From Methanobacteriota archaeon (GTDB taxonomy: Archaea > Thermoplasmatota > Poseidoniia > Poseidoniales > Poseidoniaceae): a DNA stretch of 9,242 bases. Both the position numbers and the translations under genes were made by a program. Where the stretch lies: the NCBI GenBank assembly GCA_002727515.1, contig PBXF01000011.1, positions 12,464 to 21,705 of the forward strand, written 5' to 3'. Of the stretch, positions 6,606-9,242 are shown in pieces. The notes under the pieces are model-generated. The model made no database searches. It was not told where the DNA came from and worked only from the letters and a program-made list of their open reading frames with translations. The stretch's first letter is position 1. Each line of letters starts with the position of its first letter.

Positions 6606-7148
6606 ATGGCAAAATCAGTTCCCGCCATTATCTTGGCTGCGGGAGCATCAAAAAGATTGGGACAACCAAAAGCACTAGTAAAATGGGACGGCGAATCTTT
6701 AGTTTCAAGGGCTACAAGGCTACTCTTCGAATCAAAATGTAATCCAGTCATAGTGGTAACACGTACTGAGTTACAAATTGATGTGGTATTAGAAGCAGAA
6801 AATGCGACCGTCATAGTTAATCCTAATCCGGAATTAGGAAGAACAGGTTCATTACAACTAGGATTAAAAAGCCTAATTTCAGAATTAGGAAGAACACCGC
6901 GTAAAGTTTTGGTCGCCCCTGTAGATAGGTGCGGATGGGATGCTGAAACAATCTCATCACTTATCGAATGTAATGAAAATACCAGTCCAATACCAAGTGG
7001 TCATCCACTTTTGTTAACAGATATTGATGTTGTTTTGGGTCTTTCAAAAGATGCTTCACTGAGGGACAATATCGAAATTCAAAGAATTCAAGCATCAGGA
7101 AAACACATGAATATAGATACTCCTCAAGATTTGGAGGGCTTGCTATGA
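6606..7148 (+). CDS. mocA: MocA/MobA-like nucleotidyltransferase
   Basis: Cytosolic NTP transferase of the MobA-like GT-A fold, 180 aa. It most likely attaches CMP to molybdopterin to give the cytosine dinucleotide cofactor; the XdhC gene overlapping its 3' end supports that reading. Visible motifs are the nucleotide loop LAAGASKRLGQPK (10-22), NPNPELGRTGSL (72-83), the metal-site region APVDR (104-108, D107), GHP (132-134) and NIDTPQDL (169-176, D171). It is slightly shorter than typical MocA. The usual GMxxSL reads GRTGSL, and the CDxP-type motif reads VDRC, so another nucleotidyltransferase role, such as a GTP-using MobA or a different cofactor, is not excluded. ATG 6606, four bases after the acyl-CoA dehydrogenase stop, is chosen over an upstream in-frame TTG at 6573 that would overlap that gene. 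Its stop overlaps the xdhC start as ATGA. Confidence 0.82.
   Translation: MAKSVPAIILAAGASKRLGQPKALVKWDGESLVSRATRLLFESKCNPVIVVTRTELQIDVVLEAENATVIVNPNPELGRTGSLQLGLKSLISELGRTPRKVLVAPVDRCGWDAETISSLIECNENTSPIPSGHPLLLTDIDVVLGLSKDASLRDNIEIQRIQASGKHMNIDTPQDLEGLL
7133..7137 (+). promoter_or_regulatory. Shine-Dalgarno site of xdhC
   Basis: GGAGG, complementary to the conserved CCUCC near the 16S rRNA 3' end, lies seven bases before the ATG at 7145 and inside the upstream nucleotidyltransferase gene. It fixes the xdhC start and is the only strong ribosome-binding motif I see in the window. This fits internal, operon-type initiation, whereas the first genes of transcripts have little or no leader. Confidence 0.75.
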
Positions 7149-7948
7149 CTGCTAGAGTTATGCGATGGGCGTTGTCCGAGTTGGAAAAAAACTCCAAAGT
7201 AGCCATTGCTAGTGTGGTCTCAACTTCTGGCTCGGTTCCAGGCAAAGTGGGAGCTAGATTGGCAATATCTGAAACTGGAATCAACGGGACAATCGGTGGT
7301 GCTGGTTTAGAAATGATTGTCTCTAAATCTTTGAATGAAATGTTGATTGACGCTACTAAACCAATAGGAAAAGTAGAGGTATTCGGCCTGAATAAAGGTG
7401 CTAAGGGCTATGAGGTAAGACCTCTTGATAGTTTATGCGGGGGGCGTGTTACCGTCGCAATGGAGGTTCTGATACCGATGCCACATATTCTGCTAATGGG
7501 AGGAGGTCATTGCGCAAAAGCGATTGCAGAAGCTTGTATTCCTCTTGATTGGAATTATTCTGTTCAGGATTCGAGAGCTGAATACGCAACGATTGATGGA
7601 GCAAAAGAAACTCATCATTCATGTCCTAGTGACTTCCTGGAAAGTGAAAGTCAAGAATCACTCTCTCGATTTAGTGATATTCTTCTTTTAGGCCATGATT
7701 GGAAAGAGGATGAAGAACGCTTGATAGGACTCTTGAAAATGAATTTCAAAGGCCGTTTAGGTGTGATTGGTTCGAAATCGAAGTGGAAAGCATTCTCTGA
7801 AATCGCCATACAAAATGGAATTTCACAGGAATCTCTAGATGCAGTTACATGTCCAATAGGTCTTGAGATAGGTGCAGAAAGTCCCGAGGAAATTGCTATC
7901 GCAGTACTTGCTCAAATAATGAAAGATTTCAAAGGAATCAACGATTGA
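7145..7948 (+). CDS. xdhC: XdhC/CoxI family molybdenum cofactor maturation factor
   Basis: Characterised XdhC proteins bind the molybdenum cofactor, protect it while its terminal sulfur is added, and insert it into xanthine-dehydrogenase-family hydroxylases. This 267-aa protein has the full layout. The N-terminal XdhC/CoxI domain has GSVPGKVGARLAI (29-41), GTIGGAGLE (48-56) and the conserved CGG at 98-100. A linker leads to the C-terminal Rossmann-like domain with GGGH at 119-122, GHDWKEDE (183-190), VIGSKSKW (207-214) and PIGLEIGAESPEEIA (237-251). The cysteine of CGG, conserved in the family, is present. Translation is coupled to the upstream nucleotidyltransferase through an ATGA overlap and a good GGAGG site. 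The 3' end overlaps the oppositely oriented oligoribonuclease by 11 bp. No molybdenum hydroxylase subunit lies in the window, so the client enzyme is unknown. CoxI of a CO-dehydrogenase-like system is a possible alternative name. Confidence 0.92.
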   Translation: MTARVMRWALSELEKNSKVAIASVVSTSGSVPGKVGARLAISETGINGTIGGAGLEMIVSKSLNEMLIDATKPIGKVEVFGLNKGAKGYEVRPLDSLCGGRVTVAMEVLIPMPHILLMGGGHCAKAIAEACIPLDWNYSVQDSRAEYATIDGAKETHHSCPSDFLESESQESLSRFSDILLLGHDWKEDEERLIGLLKMNFKGRLGVIGSKSKWKAFSEIAIQNGISQESLDAVTCPIGLEIGAESPEEIAIAVLAQIMKDFKGIND

Positions 7949-8471
7949 AAAGATTTGATTTGTAGTATCTCAATTCTTCAATCGATTCAATAATATCATC
8001 TAATGCTCTGTGAGATTCTTTTTTCTCAAATTTAGGAATCTCTGGATTCCACCTTTTTGTTAATTCTTTGATCGTTGAAACATCAATAATTCTGTAATGT
8101 AGCAAATCCAATACTTCAGGCATTTCTTTTGCTAAGAATACTCTGTCATTGTGGATTGAATTGCCACACAATGGAGGAGCGCCAATTTCTATATATTTTT
8201 CAATGAACTCACAAGTTTGCTTACAAGCGTCTTCTAGAGTAACTCCCTCAGTCCTAATTCTATCCACTAAGCCTGATGCATTATGGTGGGTTGTATTCCA
8301 TTCATCCATTGAAGCAAGTAATTCTTCGCTTACAGTTATTGCTAAATTTGGTCCTGTAGCTATTATTTCTAAATCACTGTTCGTTATGATTGTTGCAATC
8401 TCGATTATGGATTCAGTTTCAACATCTAAACCAGTCATCTCTAAGTCAATCCAGACCATCTCTCCTGCCAT
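7938..8471 (-). CDS. orn: Oligoribonuclease (DEDDh 3'-5' exoribonuclease)
   Basis: Cytosolic enzyme that degrades di- and oligoribonucleotides to mononucleotides, the last step of RNA decay, usually as a dimer. The protein is 177 aa from ATG 8471, the usual length (E. coli Orn is about 180). Metal ligands D9 and E11 lie in WIDLEMTGLD (7-16), D109 in GNSIHND (103-109), then H154 and D159 complete the DEDDh set. L15 matches the leucine wedge that stacks on short substrates. MDEWN (55-59), NASGL (64-68), HYR (125-127) and DVSTIKEL (130-137) are close to bacterial and mitochondrial members. ATG 8471 is preferred to an in-frame TTG at 8486; ATG 8459 would also keep all motifs. It lies 39 bp after the protease gene and may be co-transcribed with it. 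The family is common in bacteria and eukaryotes and rare in archaea, so transfer is likely if the host is archaeal. Confidence 0.95.
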   Translation of the reverse strand: MAGEMVWIDLEMTGLDVETESIIEIATIITNSDLEIIATGPNLAITVSEELLASMDEWNTTHHNASGLVDRIRTEGVTLEDACKQTCEFIEKYIEIGAPPLCGNSIHNDRVFLAKEMPEVLDLLHYRIIDVSTIKELTKRWNPEIPKFEKKESHRALDDIIESIEELRYYKSNLFNR

Positions 8472-8510
8472 AATTAATCCAACCAAAAGTCGTTATTGTA
8501 TTGATTGTTA

Positions 8511-9242
8511 TTATTCAATTAATTCAGCGTTCACAACTTCATCGATATCTGAATCGTTTTTGTGGCGTTGAATCTCACCATCGTCATTTCTCAATACAAC
8601 AATCATCAAAATTATGCCCAGAATTAGACCGGCTACTATCGATCCATAAAGGATGTATTCAGGGGATTCTTCAGAAGCAGTCGTTACAACTGAGCCTTCC
8701 ATCAAAGCGATATCTATTGACAATAATGGGCTAGCGGTTGTTCCATCTAATGCTCTCATGGAAATGGTGTGATTTCCAAACATTTCCAAACCTGGAAGAT
8801 GCTCAAGTTCATGTCTAATTTCATCGAAGGTAAGGATAACGTATTTTTCATATTCATATGAATGAATGTTAGACCATGAATCTCTTAGGTCATTACTCAT
8901 CCATTGAACAGTGTCTACGCCTTCACTAAGTTCGACCCTTATTGATTGCCCGTCCATTAATTGGTGGTGGCCATCGATAATCTCCATGTCGTTAATTGTA
9001 AGAGTGAGGTTAGCGTTGAATGAATATTGTTGATTATATTCTGCTGCCTCAATTACAGATTCCAATGCATTGACATGTCCGTGACCGTAGACGTTATTTT
9101 GTCTATTTTTTGGAATCATATCTTCCATGCACGGTTCATTTGCACCCATGTAATGGCATTGCCTGTATGTTGCAGTTTCCTGCATAATATTTCTAATATC
9201 AAACGGAGATAAATCCGGATTAGCCTGTAACATAAGAGCCCC
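8511..9242 (-). CDS. Subtilisin-like protease C-terminus with membrane anchor, 5' end outside window
   Basis: C-terminal part of a secreted or cell-surface S8 (subtilase) protease. The reading frame stays open to the window edge, where it reads GALMLQANPDLSP. This is the segment that normally follows the catalytic serine loop, so the Asp, His and Ser of the triad lie outside the window. From the Met at 9233, YGHGHVNALESVI (49-61) ends the peptidase domain. A beta-rich, Ig-like region without a recognised family follows (about 68-180). Next come one hydrophobic helix (about 194-214) and an acidic cytoplasmic tail of about 26 residues. C26 and C35, near the end of the peptidase domain, could form a disulfide. 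The layout suggests an enzyme anchored outside the cell membrane that breaks down proteins in the surroundings. Whether it is active cannot be judged from this fragment. Oligoribonuclease follows on the same strand. Confidence 0.85.
   Translation of the reverse strand, partial: GALMLQANPDLSPFDIRNIMQETATYRQCHYMGANEPCMEDMIPKNRQNNVYGHGHVNALESVIEAAEYNQQYSFNANLTLTINDMEIIDGHHQLMDGQSIRVELSEGVDTVQWMSNDLRDSWSNIHSYEYEKYVILTFDEIRHELEHLPGLEMFGNHTISMRALDGTTASPLLSIDIALMEGSVVTTASEESPEYILYGSIVAGLILGIILMIVVLRNDDGEIQRHKNDSDIDEVVNAELIE

Noticed and set aside
8472..8486. TTG start extending oligoribonuclease by five residues
   Set aside because: An ATG at 8471 gives the usual N-terminal length before WIDLEMTGLD, and nothing favours the TTG.
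8149..8571. Plus-strand frame of 140 codons opposite oligoribonuclease
   Set aside because: It is antisense to a gene with complete catalytic motifs and has a low-complexity Ser/Ile-rich product without a domain.
1..9242. tRNA, rRNA, CRISPR, insertion sequence or long tandem repeat
   Set aside because: Nothing of the kind was seen when reading both strands; nearly all bases belong to well-supported genes.

Overview
The window looks like part of a compact, moderately AT-rich genome of a marine planktonic archaeon. My best guess is a Marine Group II/III euryarchaeote (Poseidoniales-like, Thermoplasmatota). The guess rests on short intergenic gaps, few Shine-Dalgarno motifs, TATA-like boxes at archaeal distances from start codons, heavy use of AGA for arginine, and the gene mix: a fused 2-oxoacid dehydrogenase E1, a membrane-anchored subtilase and an AqpM-like aquaporin. 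No rRNA or ribosomal marker is present, so the lineage is an inference. I see no mobile element, CRISPR array, tRNA, rRNA or long repeat, and no stretch over 300 bases lacks a gene.

Layout. (1) 1-999 (+) is the C-terminal three quarters of a DHA-type MFS transporter cut by the window edge. (2) 1055-3634 (+) is a single-chain alpha-beta fused, thiamine-diphosphate-dependent 2-oxoacid dehydrogenase E1 of 859 aa with an unrecognised N-terminal extension of about 130 aa. A TATA-like element and a dyad symmetry lie in front of it. (3) 3612-4202 (-) is a small AqpM-like aquaporin, tail-to-tail with E1 and overlapping it by 23 bp. (4) A 79-bp divergent intergenic region has one TATA element almost exactly midway between the aquaporin and the next gene. 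(5) 4282-7948 (+) is a co-directional run: a Ca2+/cation antiporter, an MCAD-like acyl-CoA dehydrogenase, a MocA-like nucleotidyltransferase and an XdhC-family molybdenum cofactor factor. (6) 7938-8471 (-) is oligoribonuclease, overlapping XdhC by 11 bp tail-to-tail. (7) 8511-9242 (-) is the C-terminal end of a subtilisin-like protease with a membrane anchor.

How the genes could work together: E1 and the acyl-CoA dehydrogenase fit oxidation of branched-chain amino acid or fatty acid carbon in an aerobic heterotroph. MocA plus XdhC is the known pair that makes and sulfurates/inserts the cytidylylated molybdenum cofactor for xanthine-dehydrogenase-family enzymes, but no such enzyme is in the window. 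The oligoribonuclease is the most phylogenetically surprising gene, because the family is mainly bacterial and eukaryotic. Nothing here clearly forms a new defence or mobile system. The most interesting points are the shared central TATA, the E1 extension, the changed selectivity residues in the two membrane transporters, and the orphan Moco pair.
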